Of a DNA stretch of 64,000 nucleotides, positions 15,399 to 24,054 are shown piece by piece. This stretch comes from Intestinimonas massiliensis (ex Afouda et al. 2020). GTDB taxonomy: Bacteria > Bacillota > Clostridia > Oscillospirales > Oscillospiraceae. The position numbers and the translations under genes were made by a program. Each line of letters opens with the position of its first letter. Within the stretch, counting starts at the first letter, position 1. A model generated the notes under the pieces. The model was not told the DNA's origin. It saw nothing but the letters and a program-made list of their open reading frames with translations, and did not search any database. The stretch spans positions 202,267 to 266,266 of the forward strand of contig NZ_LR131147.1 in NCBI RefSeq assembly GCF_900626285.1, written 5' to 3'.

Positions 15399-15423
15399 TT
15401 TTTACGCCCCCTTGAACAGGCCA

Positions 15424-15453
15424 AGGGCGCGCCCGGAGTTCGGGCGCGCCTTT
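15424..15453. other. Intra-operon GC hairpin between permease and kinase genes
   Basis: GGCGCGCCCG, loop GAGTT, CGGGCGCGCC. The minus-strand (coding-direction) continuation has no T-run, whereas the plus-strand one does, so it is more likely a processing or stability element, or a stop for antisense RNA, than a terminator of the operon. Confidence 0.45.
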
Positions 15454-15457
15454 GTAT

Positions 15458-16201
15458 TTATCGAATATCCCGCCGGAAAAAGCACAGGGCTCCTACGGCA
15501 GTGCTCACCCCGCCCCAGCCCAGGCCGATTCCCCAGCACCAGAGCTGGTATCTCCAGGTAAGCCAGCCGGACAGGTAGGGCGGCATCAGCAGGGTGTACG
15601 GCATCAGGATCGCCTGGAGCAGGGGTGAAATCTCACCCTGGGTAAACAGGGTGGAAAGCGCCGCCAGAATGGGCTGGCCCACGAAAAAGGCCAGGTAGTA
15701 AGCTGTCATCCAGACGGCTGTGCCCGGGAATACTACCGCCATGGCGTGGCACAGGGCAAACATCCCGCACCACACCGGCAGGGCTCCCAGCAGACAGAAG
15801 CCCAGCACCCCCAGGGCTGTTCCCTCCCCCACCGGATCATTGTGAGGCAGAAGGGGAAAGCAGATGGCCAGAAGGCCGACCAGCAGGAGGGCGCACAGGG
15901 CCAGACCCAGCACCAGGCCGGCCAGTAGCTTGCCGCAATAGATCCTCCCACGGCTCAGGCCGAAGGAGATCTCATTTTTCAGGGTCTCTCCCCTGCTGCC
16001 GTCTACCACCTGGACCAGCAGAGGCACTACCAGCATTCCCGTCAGCATGGTCACGCTGACCCCGGCCACCAGCTCCGCATAGGTAGCGCTGTTCATCAGA
16101 AATCCGAACAGGCCGGTACACAGGACCAGGAAGATGGTCATGCCCCAGGCGATCCGGTGGTGCAGGGCCTTCCACAGCTCAGCCTTGATGTAGTTGAGCA
16201 C
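15458..16201 (-). CDS. ABC-2 type exporter permease (second permease)
   Basis: 247 residues from GTG 16201 with GGGAGGGGAG upstream. The N-terminus MLNYIKAELWKALHHRIAW is a typical amphipathic entry of lantibiotic-immunity permeases (EpiG/SpaG/MutG group), followed by six hydrophobic segments. The motif NEISFGLSRGRIYCGKL after the second helix is shared with the preceding permease (NEVAYGLPRVRIYLGKL), showing that the two are paralogues that probably form a heterodimer. Confidence 0.82.
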   Translation of the reverse strand: MLNYIKAELWKALHHRIAWGMTIFLVLCTGLFGFLMNSATYAELVAGVSVTMLTGMLVVPLLVQVVDGSRGETLKNEISFGLSRGRIYCGKLLAGLVLGLALCALLLVGLLAICFPLLPHNDPVGEGTALGVLGFCLLGALPVWCGMFALCHAMAVVFPGTAVWMTAYYLAFFVGQPILAALSTLFTQGEISPLLQAILMPYTLLMPPYLSGWLTWRYQLWCWGIGLGWGGVSTAVGALCFFRRDIR

Positions 16202-16231
16202 GACCGCTCCCCTCCCGGCAGTCCGATCCGC

Positions 16232-16987
16232 TCAGCGGATCTCTTTTTTCTGAAATACCGCCAGCCCCACCGCGGTGGACAGGACCAGCAGGATGATGCC
16301 AACCAGCCAGCACAGGCCCACATAGTCCATCTGAAAGGCCACGTTGGGCAGCTTATCCAGCATCACCGTGGGCATGAACTGACGCACCACCTCAAACGCC
16401 GGATGAACCAGCAGGCCAAGGGCCTGGAGGATGACGGGCACAACACCCAGCAGCCCCACGCTGATAAAGGCGGCCTGCGTGGTATTGCGCACCAGGAAAT
16501 AGCAGGCCATGGTGATCCCCTGGGCACCCAGCCACAGGGGGAACGCGCCCAGCAGGCTGTAGCCGATGAGGGCCAGAGCCGCCGCATCCTGCTCGTTGTG
16601 GGACAGCAGCACCCAGCAGCCGGCCACATAGAGCACCACCATTACCGCCGCCGCCAGGATGGACACCAGCGTGGATACCGCCAGCTTACCCAGGTAGATC
16701 CGCACCCGGGGCAGGCCGTAGGCCACCTCGTTTTTCAGGGTGTTCTGCTTGTATTGCTCGGAGAAGACCATATCGCAGGTAATAATGGTGGCGTATACAC
16801 CGATGCTCAGCATGACGGCCACCAGTGTGGCTGCGGAATAGAAGTTCATGCCCTCGTTGCCCCAGGAGCTGGTGAGCCAGCAGCCCCACAGCAGCACCCC
16901 TTCCAGGGCCAGCACCACCAGCAGCGTGAGGTAGAAATACTTTCTCTGAAAGACCTTGTAGCACTCGGCAGCCAGATAGTTACGCAT
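16232..16987 (-). CDS. ABC-2 type exporter permease (first permease)
   Basis: 251 residues from ATG 16987 (MRNYLAAECYKVFQRKYFYL), chosen because GGGGGTG is 6 bases upstream; a GTG at 16996 lies inside the ATPase gene end. Six hydrophobic segments are visible, with the paralogous NEVAYGLPRVRIYLGKL motif. With the other permease and the ATPase it should form an exporter that removes antimicrobial peptides such as lantibiotics or bacitracin from the membrane; the actual substrate is inferred from gene order only. Confidence 0.82.
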   Translation of the reverse strand: MRNYLAAECYKVFQRKYFYLTLLVVLALEGVLLWGCWLTSSWGNEGMNFYSAATLVAVMLSIGVYATIITCDMVFSEQYKQNTLKNEVAYGLPRVRIYLGKLAVSTLVSILAAAVMVVLYVAGCWVLLSHNEQDAAALALIGYSLLGAFPLWLGAQGITMACYFLVRNTTQAAFISVGLLGVVPVILQALGLLVHPAFEVVRQFMPTVMLDKLPNVAFQMDYVGLCWLVGIILLVLSTAVGLAVFQKKEIR

Positions 16988-17903
16988 GGCGGACACCCCC
17001 GATCATGGACAGGAAGTAATCCTCCAGGTTGGCCCCCCGGCTCTCGATGGCCAGCAGGGCCGCGCCGCCCTCCACCAGCACCCGGGCCACCTCCTGGGGC
17101 CGGTCCAGGCAGCAATACAGCCGGATGATGTTGCCGGGCAGCACCTCATAGTCCCTCACGCCCAGCGCCTTCTCCAAAATCAGGGCGGCCTGGGAGGCGT
17201 CGTCCACCTGCACCTCGATGCAGGCCCGGCACTTCTCCTGCAGAGCCTGGGCGGAGATCTGCTCCAGCATCACCCCGTTGTCAATGAAGCCGTAGCAGGT
17301 GGCCAGGTTGGCCAGCTCGGGCAGGATGTGGCTGGAGATCAGGATGGTGGTCTGCTGCTCCTGATTCAGCCGGAGCAGCAGGTTGCGGAACTCCACAATG
17401 CCCTCCGGATCCAGGCCGTTGATGGGCTCGTCCAGCAGCAGGAAGTCCGGCCGGTTCATCAGCGCCAGGGCCAGCCCCATCCGCTGCTTCATGCCCAGGG
17501 AGAAGTTCTTGAAGGTCTTTTTCCCTGTGTCCGCCAGATCCACTTCCTCCAGCACCTGGTCCACCACCCGGTTGCCGGGGATGCCCCGCTGGATACGGTA
17601 GTACTCCAGGTTCTGCCGGGCAGTGAGATAGGGGTAAAAGCTGGGGGTCTCCACCATCACCCCGGTGCGGGCCCGCATGGCGGACAGCTCCTGACCGCCG
17701 GCGGCGCCGAACAGGCTCAGTTCCCCGCTGGAGGGGACGCTCTGCCCTGTCACCATGCGGATCAGGGTGGTCTTGCCCGCCCCGTTGCGGCCCACCAGGC
17801 CGTAGATCTGGCCCTTCTCCACCTTCAGGTCCACCCGATCCACCACCGGCCGGTTCCCATATCGCTTGGTGAGGGCGTGGGTCACCAATACTTCTTGTGT
17901 CAT
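16980..17903 (-). CDS. ABC transporter ATPase, antimicrobial-peptide resistance type
   Basis: 307 residues. Walker A GRNGAGKTT (about 39-47), Q-loop region GVMVETPSFYPYL, a signature read as FSLGMKQRMGLA (the LSGGQ variant of the BcrA/CprA/NisF group), Walker B DFLLLDEP and the switch His in ILISSHILPEL. The C-terminal 90 residues form the extra regulatory region common in this group. It drives the two adjacent permeases. The stop overlaps the upstream part of the first permease gene, which indicates translational coupling. Confidence 0.92.
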   Translation of the reverse strand: MTQEVLVTHALTKRYGNRPVVDRVDLKVEKGQIYGLVGRNGAGKTTLIRMVTGQSVPSSGELSLFGAAGGQELSAMRARTGVMVETPSFYPYLTARQNLEYYRIQRGIPGNRVVDQVLEEVDLADTGKKTFKNFSLGMKQRMGLALALMNRPDFLLLDEPINGLDPEGIVEFRNLLLRLNQEQQTTILISSHILPELANLATCYGFIDNGVMLEQISAQALQEKCRACIEVQVDDASQAALILEKALGVRDYEVLPGNIIRLYCCLDRPQEVARVLVEGGAALLAIESRGANLEDYFLSMIGGVRHA

Positions 17904-17986
17904 ACGGCATCAGCCTTTCTCTTGGATTGTGATGCCAGTATAGCGGCAAGTCAATAATCAGCCTTTAAGCAAAGGTGAAGAAAGTC

Positions 17987-18673
17987 TTAATCACACATCT
18001 TGAAACCGATGCCCCACACCGTTTTGATATATTCCGTGGGGCTGGCCTTGGCCAGCTTGGAGCGCAGGTTGGAAATATGGACGTTCACCGTGTTGTCGTC
18101 CCCCATGTAGGCGCCGTCCCACACCTGCTGGTAGAGCTGCTCCCGGGTGAACACCTTCTTGGGGTGTTCCATCAGCAGGGTCAGGATATGGAACTCCCGG
18201 GCGGTGACCGCCACCGGCTTGCCCGCCGCCGTCACCGTCACGCTCTCCTTGTCCAGCACCAGGTCCCCGTGGGTAAGCACACTGCCCCCCGCCGTGCCGG
18301 AGAACTTGCGGTAGCGGCGCAGCTGGGCCTCCACCCGGGCCAGCACCTCGGCATTGTCAAAGGGCTTGGGGATGAAGTCGTCCGCCCCCAGCTTGAGCAC
18401 GTTCACCCGGTCCTCCAGACCCGCCTTGGCGGAGAGGACGATGATGGGCATGGTCTTGCGCTGGCGCAGCTGGGTGACGAACTCCTCCCCCGTCAGGCCG
18501 GGGAGCATCAGGTCCAGCAGGATCAGGTCGTAGTCATACTGCCCCGCCCACAGGGCCGCCTCGCTGCCGGAATAAGCCGGGCGGCAGTCGTAGCCCGCCC
18601 CGGTCAGCACCCGGCACAGCAGTTTATTGATGTCGGGGTCGTCCTCTACCACTAAAATATGATAGGTCTCCAT
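17987..18673 (-). CDS. OmpR-family response regulator
   Basis: 228 residues with AGGAGG upstream. The receiver domain (1-115) has acidic pocket VVEDD, phosphoacceptor Asp in DLILLDLMLPG, Thr/Ser switch IIVLSAK and Lys in IPKPF. The winged-helix output domain (about 130-226) ends KTVWGIGFKM. It is the regulator of the downstream ABC exporter and kinase, 83 bases before the ATPase gene. It begins only 24 bases after rqcH, so transcription from the RQC genes may read through into this cluster. Confidence 0.93.
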   Translation of the reverse strand: METYHILVVEDDPDINKLLCRVLTGAGYDCRPAYSGSEAALWAGQYDYDLILLDLMLPGLTGEEFVTQLRQRKTMPIIVLSAKAGLEDRVNVLKLGADDFIPKPFDNAEVLARVEAQLRRYRKFSGTAGGSVLTHGDLVLDKESVTVTAAGKPVAVTAREFHILTLLMEHPKKVFTREQLYQQVWDGAYMGDDNTVNVHISNLRSKLAKASPTEYIKTVWGIGFKMCD

Positions 18674-18697
18674 CTTCTTTTCCTCCTGAAAGGGCTC

Positions 18698-20422
18698 CTA
18701 CTTGACCCGCAGCCGCTTGGCCAGCTCGGGGTCCGGGTCCACCACGGCGGTCTGGTAGGTAGTATACACCACCATGCCCGGCCGGGCCCCGGCGGGCTTT
18801 TTCACGTACTTTACCGGCGTATAATCCACCGGCACCCGGGTGCTCTCCCTGGCCTGGGAGAAGGTGGCGGCCAGCACCGTCGCCTCGGTGAGGCTCTGGG
18901 CGTCCGCCTCTCCACCCTCCAGCCACAGGATCACGTGGGAGCCGTGGATCTTCTGGGTGTGGAGCCAGATGTCGCTCTTGTAAGCCATCTTGGTGGTGAG
19001 CTGGTCGTTCTGGCTGTTGTTCTTGCCCACCGAAATCCGCAGGCCGGCAGTGGACCGGAACTCCATGGGCTTGCCCGCCACACGCTTCTCCCGCTTGGCG
19101 GCGGTCTTGGCCCGGCGGAGGTAGCCGGTGTCGGTAAGCTCCTGCCGGATCTCCCCCAGATCCCGCTCTCCCTCCGCCAGCTCCAGATTCTCCAGCACGC
19201 TGTTCAGATACTCCAGCTCCTTTTCACCCTTTTCGATCTGGATGGTGAGCATCTTTTCGGCGGTCTTGGCCTTGTTATATTCCTTATAATATTTGGCGGC
19301 ATTCTGCTGGGGAGTGAGGAGGGGGTCCAGCCTGATCTCCACCTCCCGGCACTCCGGATCATAGAAGTTCATGGCCTTCAGCACCGTCATACCCTTCTCC
19401 ATCACATGGAGGTTGGAGGTGATGATGTCCCCCTGCTCCCTCAGGGCCTCCCGGTCCAGGGTTGCGGCCAGTTCCTTCTCCTGGTTGGCCAGTTTGCGGG
19501 CCGTCCGGTCCCGGGCGTTGGTCACCGCCTTCACCAGATCCTGTCCCCGCTGTTTGACCCGCTCCGCCGCCTCCCGCCGCTCATAGAAGCCGTCCAGCAG
19601 AGCGGAAAAGCTCTCCTGGCGGATGCTCTCGGTCTCCGGGCCATACTGGAGGATGGGCAGGAAAGAAAAGTCTGCCGCCTTGCCATCCCGCACCAGCAGA
19701 TATGGTGTAAAGTTATTCTCACTTACATCTTTGCGCAGCTTGACCAGGGCATCATACAAGCCCTCCGCTCCACCGGCCCGGAAGGCGAGCTCTCGGGCAA
19801 TCAGAGGTGAAAGGCCGGTGAAGGTATCCATCAGCAGCTTTTCCGGTTCCTTCTGGGTGGGATTCTCCAGAGCGACCCTCAGCTCGTCCTCATTTAGTAT
19901 AAATGGATTTAACTTGTCAGGTGTTGGCGGCTGGCGGTAAAACAGGCCAGGCAGCACCTGCCGCTGGCCTTTGGAGAGGTCCCCGTCGATGCGGCGGATG
20001 CAGTCGATGATGCGCCCCTCCCCGTCCAGCAGGATCAGGTTGGCGCTGCGGCCCATGGCCTCCAGCACCAGGCGGCGCTCCACCCGGTCCCCCAGCTCGT
20101 CGATGGTCTCCAGCTTAAAGTCCAGAATGCGTTCCAGGGGGGGCTGATTCAGCTCCAGGATACGGCCCCCCAGCAGATGCTTGCGCAGCAGCATACAGAA
20201 CATGGGGGGCTTGTCCGGATTCTCTCTGGTCAGGGTAGTGAGATGGGCCCTGGGATGGCCGGGATTGGCGGATAGGAGCAGGCGCACGTTTTCTCCCTGC
20301 CCACGGAGAAAAAGCACCACCTCGTCCCGGGTGGGCTGGTAGATCTTGTCGATCTTGGCTCCCTCCACCGTGGGGCGGAGTTCCTCCGCCACGGCGGTGA
20401 GACACAGGGCATCTAACGGCAT
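18698..20422 (-). CDS. rqcH: Rqc2/RqcH-type ribosome quality-control protein (NFACT)
   Basis: 574 residues. N-terminal NFACT-N domain (KIDKIYQPTRDEVVLFLRGQGE, then GDRVERRLVLEAMGRSANLILLD), central helical region with coiled coil (about 280-420), and C-terminal NFACT-R domain (YKSDIWLHTQKIHGSHVILWL). Formerly called fibronectin-binding protein FbpA. In Firmicutes RqcH binds stalled 50S-peptidyl-tRNA and adds C-terminal alanine tails that mark products for degradation. It overlaps the end of mrnC by 10 bases, so the two are cotranslated. Confidence 0.93.
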   Translation of the reverse strand: MPLDALCLTAVAEELRPTVEGAKIDKIYQPTRDEVVLFLRGQGENVRLLLSANPGHPRAHLTTLTRENPDKPPMFCMLLRKHLLGGRILELNQPPLERILDFKLETIDELGDRVERRLVLEAMGRSANLILLDGEGRIIDCIRRIDGDLSKGQRQVLPGLFYRQPPTPDKLNPFILNEDELRVALENPTQKEPEKLLMDTFTGLSPLIARELAFRAGGAEGLYDALVKLRKDVSENNFTPYLLVRDGKAADFSFLPILQYGPETESIRQESFSALLDGFYERREAAERVKQRGQDLVKAVTNARDRTARKLANQEKELAATLDREALREQGDIITSNLHVMEKGMTVLKAMNFYDPECREVEIRLDPLLTPQQNAAKYYKEYNKAKTAEKMLTIQIEKGEKELEYLNSVLENLELAEGERDLGEIRQELTDTGYLRRAKTAAKREKRVAGKPMEFRSTAGLRISVGKNNSQNDQLTTKMAYKSDIWLHTQKIHGSHVILWLEGGEADAQSLTEATVLAATFSQARESTRVPVDYTPVKYVKKPAGARPGMVVYTTYQTAVVDPDPELAKRLRVK

Positions 20423-20829
20423 GCTTCTTCCTCCTCCATCATTACGGCAAACAGCTCATTGAGCCGCTCTGTGCGGCCCTGGAGCCACAGCCAGCCGAAC
20501 AGGGCCTCCAGGCCGGTGGCGGCCTGGTAGTCCGCCCGGGTGGCATTCTGGGGCACGCTGTGGGGGCTGACATTGCGGCCCCGGCGGAACACGTCTCTCT
20601 CCGCCTCGTCCAGCAGGGGGAGGATCTTCTCCACCGCCTTGGCCTGGGCGGGAGCGGCCACATAGCGCACGGTAGCCCGGTGGAGCCCCTTGGAGGTGGC
20701 CTTGCCGTGGAGGCACAGCCAGGAGCGTACCATCAGTTCGAACACGCCGTCCCCCAGATGGGCCAGTCCCAGGCTGCTGATGCCCCGGATGGTGTCGGGC
20801 TGAGCATTCAGGTGAAAATAGTCGGTCAT
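20413..20829 (-). CDS. mrnC: Mini-ribonuclease III
   Basis: 138 residues from ATG 20829 (MTDYFHLNAQPDTIRGIS), with GAGGAATT upstream. It consists of a lone RNase III catalytic domain: LGLAHLGDGVFELMVRSWL holds the conserved acidic residue and VPQNATRADYQAATGLEALFGWLWL the second acidic motif (A-T-G-x-E-A). It lacks the double-stranded-RNA-binding domain, as expected. In Bacillus MrnC matures 23S rRNA ends. It shares an operon with rqcH. Confidence 0.93.
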   Translation of the reverse strand: MTDYFHLNAQPDTIRGISSLGLAHLGDGVFELMVRSWLCLHGKATSKGLHRATVRYVAAPAQAKAVEKILPLLDEAERDVFRRGRNVSPHSVPQNATRADYQAATGLEALFGWLWLQGRTERLNELFAVMMEEEEACR

Positions 20830-20866
20830 AGCAATTCCTCGTATCTTTCGTACTTCATATCTTGTA

Positions 20867-20895
20867 AGTATACCGCAAACATCGCCAAAAAACAA
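20867..20895 (-). promoter_or_regulatory. Promoter of mrnC-rqcH
   Basis: Minus-strand TTGTTT (20895-20890), 17-bp spacer, TATACT (20872-20867), 38 bases before the mrnC start. Confidence 0.6.
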
Positions 20896-21441
20896 CTATT
20901 CCAGACGGGGACAGCCGCCGGGCCGGAAGGGAAAGACAGCGTAAGAGGCTCCGTCCAGCTCTACGATCTGAGCAAAGCAGAACAGCGGCGTCAGTGGAAA
21001 CGGTCGGTCTGTCCGATAATAAATGGCAAGCAGAAATCCTTGACTATCCTTACGCAGCAAGGCTTTTGCATTCCCAAGTGCCCGGGCCAGCAGGGGTTCT
21101 CCCATCAGGCGGGCTGGATCCGGCACCCGGGTCCAGCCCGAAGGCACAGGCCGTTCCCGCTGTTCTTTCTGGAAGGTGTAGGCCAGCACTGCCTCCCCGC
21201 CGGTGGGCGGCCAGGCGCCCTGCCGCTCCAGTTCGGCCACACTGACCGTTCTGGACAGCCGCAGCACACCGCCCTCCGGCACAAAGGTACCCAGGAGCGT
21301 CCGCCCTCCCGCACCGGTGAGCCAGCCCTTGTAGAGGCCTCTCTTATTGTCAGGTAATTCACCTTTACATTCCGCTCGTCCCTGGACATCCCGGACAGTC
21401 AGCCATCCCCGGCCTTCCATCAGTGAAAATCGCCGCTCCAT
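20896..21441 (-). CDS. Hypothetical protein
   Basis: 181 residues, soluble, rich in beta-type sequence, with no signal peptide or membrane segment. The N-terminal part (WLTVRDVQGRAECKGELPDNKRGLYKGWLTGAGGRTLLGTFVPEGGVLRLSRTVSV) resembles a small beta-barrel, and the C-terminal part (SQGFLLAIYYRTDRPFPLTPLFCFAQIVELDG) is hydrophobic. No family is recognised. Its stop lies just beyond the mrnC promoter, so it is probably a separate unit. Confidence 0.6.
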   Translation of the reverse strand: MERRFSLMEGRGWLTVRDVQGRAECKGELPDNKRGLYKGWLTGAGGRTLLGTFVPEGGVLRLSRTVSVAELERQGAWPPTGGEAVLAYTFQKEQRERPVPSGWTRVPDPARLMGEPLLARALGNAKALLRKDSQGFLLAIYYRTDRPFPLTPLFCFAQIVELDGASYAVFPFRPGGCPRLE

Positions 21442-21503
21442 GCCGCCGCCCCCTCTCCCCTTCCTTTCATGTTATGCGGACAGGGCGGCCGGAAATACAC
21501 AAA

Positions 21504-21530
21504 GAGGGCGCACGGCTGTCGTGCGCCCTC
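21504..21530 (-). terminator. Terminator of alr-mazF unit
   Basis: 11-bp stem GAGGGCGCACG / CGTGCGCCCTC with a 5-base loop. On the minus strand it is followed by TTTGTGTATTT. It sits 8 bases after the stop of the small secreted-protein gene. Confidence 0.8.
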
Positions 21531-21537
21531 CCGATTA

Positions 21538-22095
21538 TTATTTAATGGTATAGCTTCCCCGCACCATGATGGTCACTGCGGTGGATGCCTTCACCCCCCG
21601 GCCCTCGATGGTGCCCAGGTAGAGATGGTTGGCTTCCAGTGCCCCGCCGTTGGCCAGCGTAGAACCGTCAGTCATGTCCACCAGGCCGGGAGAGGAATCG
21701 GACACGCAAGTGGCAGTACCGCTGCGGAGCAGGAACTCGCAGGCCGCACCGCCGGTCAGGGTCTGGCCCGCCTTCAGGGTGACCACCTCATAGGCGGCGC
21801 TGCCGGACTGGCTGCCAGAGCTCGTCCCGCCGGAGGAAGACAGCTTGCTCTCCACCTCTTTTACGTAGTCCTGCGTCACCGCTTCCAGCTTCTGCTCCAG
21901 CTCGGTCTGCCTGGCGGCTACCTTGCTGTCCACCTGAGACAGGATAGACGGGGTCACCTGCTGCTCCAGATAGCTCAGGGTGATGAGGGGGTCGGACTGG
22001 CTGCCCTGCTGGCCGGCGGCCACCGCCACACCGATCAGGGCCAGGGTCACGAGGCCGCCGGAGATCAGGCGGACGGGCCATCCTTTTTTCTTCAT
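21538..22095 (-). CDS. Membrane-anchored or secreted hypothetical protein
   Basis: 185 residues from ATG 22095 (MKKKGWPVRLISGGLVTLALIGVAVAAG) with GGAGGTACAT upstream. An N-terminal signal/anchor helix (about 10-28) is followed by a coiled-coil segment (QQVTPSILSQVDSKVAARQTELEQKLEAVTQDYVKEVESKL), a Ser/Gly linker and a C-terminal beta domain (TLKAGQTLTGGAACEFLLRSGTATC...) that resembles a small double-psi or cupin-like segment. Similar Clostridia proteins exist but no function is assigned here. It is the last gene of the alr-mazF unit. Confidence 0.7.
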   Translation of the reverse strand: MKKKGWPVRLISGGLVTLALIGVAVAAGQQGSQSDPLITLSYLEQQVTPSILSQVDSKVAARQTELEQKLEAVTQDYVKEVESKLSSSGGTSSGSQSGSAAYEVVTLKAGQTLTGGAACEFLLRSGTATCVSDSSPGLVDMTDGSTLANGGALEANHLYLGTIEGRGVKASTAVTIMVRGSYTIK

Positions 22096-22147
22096 ATGTA
22101 CCTCCAGTTCTAAACGTGGGGCCGCCGTCCCGACGGCCCCACCTGAT

Positions 22148-22513
22148 TTACACCAACGTGTCCGTGTGCAGTCCGAAGCTGACCGCAATGGCGTTGTCCA
22201 CCCGCTGCATCTGCGCTTCGTCCAGCCGGCCCATATGCTCTCTCAGCCGCCGTTTGTCCAGCGTCCGGATCTGTTCCAGCAGTACTACCGACTCCTTGGG
22301 CAGCCCGTAGGTGTTGGCTGAGATCTCAATATGGGTGGGCAGTCGGGCCTTGCCGGTCTGGGACGTGATGGCAGCGGCAATTACCGTGGGACTGTGCCGG
22401 TTGCCGGTATCGTTCTGCACGATCAGCACCGGACGCACGCCCCCCTGCTCACTGCCCACCACAGGGCTCAGATCGGCATAGAAAATGTCTCCGCGTTTTA
22501 CGCTGTTATCCAC
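22148..22513 (-). CDS. mazF: MazF/EndoA-type endoribonuclease toxin
   Basis: 121 residues from GTG 22513, with CGGAGTGTGAG upstream. MazF/PemK fold signatures are RGDIFYADLSPVVGSEQGGVRPVLIVQND (with the catalytic Arg region), PTVIAAAIT and SVVLLEQIRTLDKRRL. In Bacillus the homologue EndoA/NdoA cleaves mRNA at UACAU and lies downstream of alr with its antitoxin NdoAI between them. Here alr is upstream as expected, but the 202 bases in between hold no antitoxin frame, so it may be an orphan or be held in check by a distant antitoxin. Confidence 0.9.
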   Translation of the reverse strand: MDNSVKRGDIFYADLSPVVGSEQGGVRPVLIVQNDTGNRHSPTVIAAAITSQTGKARLPTHIEISANTYGLPKESVVLLEQIRTLDKRRLREHMGRLDEAQMQRVDNAIAVSFGLHTDTLV

Positions 22514-22569
22514 AAAAGCTCACACTCCGCCGGAAAATAGTTACCTGCGTCACACGGCCAGCGGCCTAT

Positions 22570-22582
22570 GTAACGCGGTTAC
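22570..22582. promoter_or_regulatory. Small inverted repeat upstream of mazF
   Basis: GTAAC-GCG-GTTAC in the 202-bp alr-mazF gap, 57 bases before the mazF start. It could be an operator or a weak RNA hairpin; no further support is seen. The rest of this gap shows no gene. Confidence 0.3.
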
Positions 22583-22715
22583 TATGATTTTCCCACGGGG
22601 CGGCGGGATTTATACCCGCTCCCTGTAAAAAACAGACGGGCGGTGCGTGCCCCGCCGCCATGCCGGCGCATCCTCCCCGGCCCATTGTATGCCGGGCCCT
22701 GCCGGTCGGTTCGCT

Positions 22716-23843
22716 TTAGTCCCGGTATTCCCGGTGCACACGGGGAGACACCGCACACAGCAGCTCATACTGAATGGTGCCGGCCAGGTCGGCCAGGGCC
22801 TCTACCGGCAGATGCTCCCCAAAGACCTCCGCCTCGTCCCCCGGCGCCACATCCAGCCCGGTGACATCAGCCATACACATATCCATACATACCCGGCCCA
22901 CGATAGGGGCCCGCTGGCCGTTGATCTCCACCTGCCAGCGGTCGGAACACAGCCGGGGCAGGCCGTCGGCATAGCCGATGGTCAGGGCCGCCAGACGTGT
23001 CTCCCGCTCCAGCACATGGGTACAGCCGTAGCTCACCGGCGTGCCCGCCGGAACGGTCTTTACCGACGCCACCCGGGTCTTCAGAGTCATCACCGGCCGC
23101 AGGCCGGGCCCATCCAGCCCCTCACAGGAGGGATCGGGATAGTGTCCGTACAGGGCGATCCCGGGCCGCACCATATCCAGATAGGTACAGGGATAGTTTA
23201 GCACAGCGGCGCTGGCCGCGCAATGACGAATGGCAAAGGTTACATTTCTGGCCTTCAGGGCATCCAGCAGATCCAAAAAGCGGGTAAACTGAAGCATGGT
23301 ATAGTCCTCATCCCCGTCGGCGTTGGCAAAGTGGGTGTAGATCCCCTCCGCCTCCAGGCCGGGCAGAGCGCACACCTGGCAGATGATATCCACGGTCTCC
23401 GCCAGATGTTCCTTGTCGCACAGCCAGCCCAGCCGGGACATGCCGGTATCCGCCTTCACGTGGATCTTCAGCGGCTTACCCGCCTGCTCCGCCAGAGCGG
23501 ACAGGGCTTTGGCGGTATCCAGATCATAGACGGTCTGGGTGATGTCCTGCTCCAGCAGCGCCCCGGCCCGCTCCACCGGGGTATAGCCCAGGATCAGGAT
23601 GGGCGCTTTGATGCCCGCCTGCCGCAGCTCCAGCGCCTCATCCAGGCAGGCCACCGCCAGATACTCCGCCCCCAGCTTCTCCAGCCGGCGGGCCACCTGC
23701 ACCGCACCGTGGCCATAGGCGTCCGCCTTTACCACGCCCAGAAAGCGGCAGCCCTGGGGCAGCATGGCCCGCAGCGCCCGGTAATTGTGCTCCAAATTCG
23801 AAAGACTGACCTCCGCCCAGGTCCGGGTCTGTGTCTGTTTCAT
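22716..23843 (-). CDS. alr: Alanine racemase
   Basis: 375 residues. The PLP lysine is in VVKADAYGHG (about 38-47) and the catalytic tyrosine from the other side in TPVSYGCTHVLER. Fold type III barrel elements (HVKADTGMSRLG, GIYTHFANAD, DMVRPGIALYG) and the C-terminal beta domain are complete; length is normal. It makes D-alanine for peptidoglycan. It is the first gene of the alr-mazF-membrane protein cluster, with a promoter directly upstream. Confidence 0.96.
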   Translation of the reverse strand: MKQTQTRTWAEVSLSNLEHNYRALRAMLPQGCRFLGVVKADAYGHGAVQVARRLEKLGAEYLAVACLDEALELRQAGIKAPILILGYTPVERAGALLEQDITQTVYDLDTAKALSALAEQAGKPLKIHVKADTGMSRLGWLCDKEHLAETVDIICQVCALPGLEAEGIYTHFANADGDEDYTMLQFTRFLDLLDALKARNVTFAIRHCAASAAVLNYPCTYLDMVRPGIALYGHYPDPSCEGLDGPGLRPVMTLKTRVASVKTVPAGTPVSYGCTHVLERETRLAALTIGYADGLPRLCSDRWQVEINGQRAPIVGRVCMDMCMADVTGLDVAPGDEAEVFGEHLPVEALADLAGTIQYELLCAVSPRVHREYRD

Positions 23844-23880
23844 ATGTCATCCTCTTTTGCTCATCGAAGTCGTGTTTTTG

Positions 23881-23909
23881 ATTATACTACGTCCGCCCGC
23901 CCTTCACAA
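23881..23909 (-). promoter_or_regulatory. Promoter of alr
   Basis: Minus-strand TTGTGA (23909-23904), 17-bp spacer, consensus TATAAT (23886-23881), 38 bases before alr. Confidence 0.7.
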
Positions 23910-24054
23910 GTGGAAAGCGGCTGACTCTTTCATCCATTTTTAATCCATTGTTCATAGAATTACAAAGACAATTTTCGTTTTTCTGTATATACTAAGGCCA
24001 GAAATCCGAAATACGGATGTGTCAGCATCCAGCAGTTATGAAGGAGGCAATTTT

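Noticed and set aside
16157..17957. Two long plus-strand frames over the ABC exporter genes
   Set aside because: Gln/His/Pro-rich shadows of the permease and ATPase genes.
17904..17986. Second promoter and regulator-binding box between response regulator and ATPase genes
   Set aside because: TATACT is present but no -35 box at acceptable spacing, and no clear direct repeat for an OmpR-type regulator.
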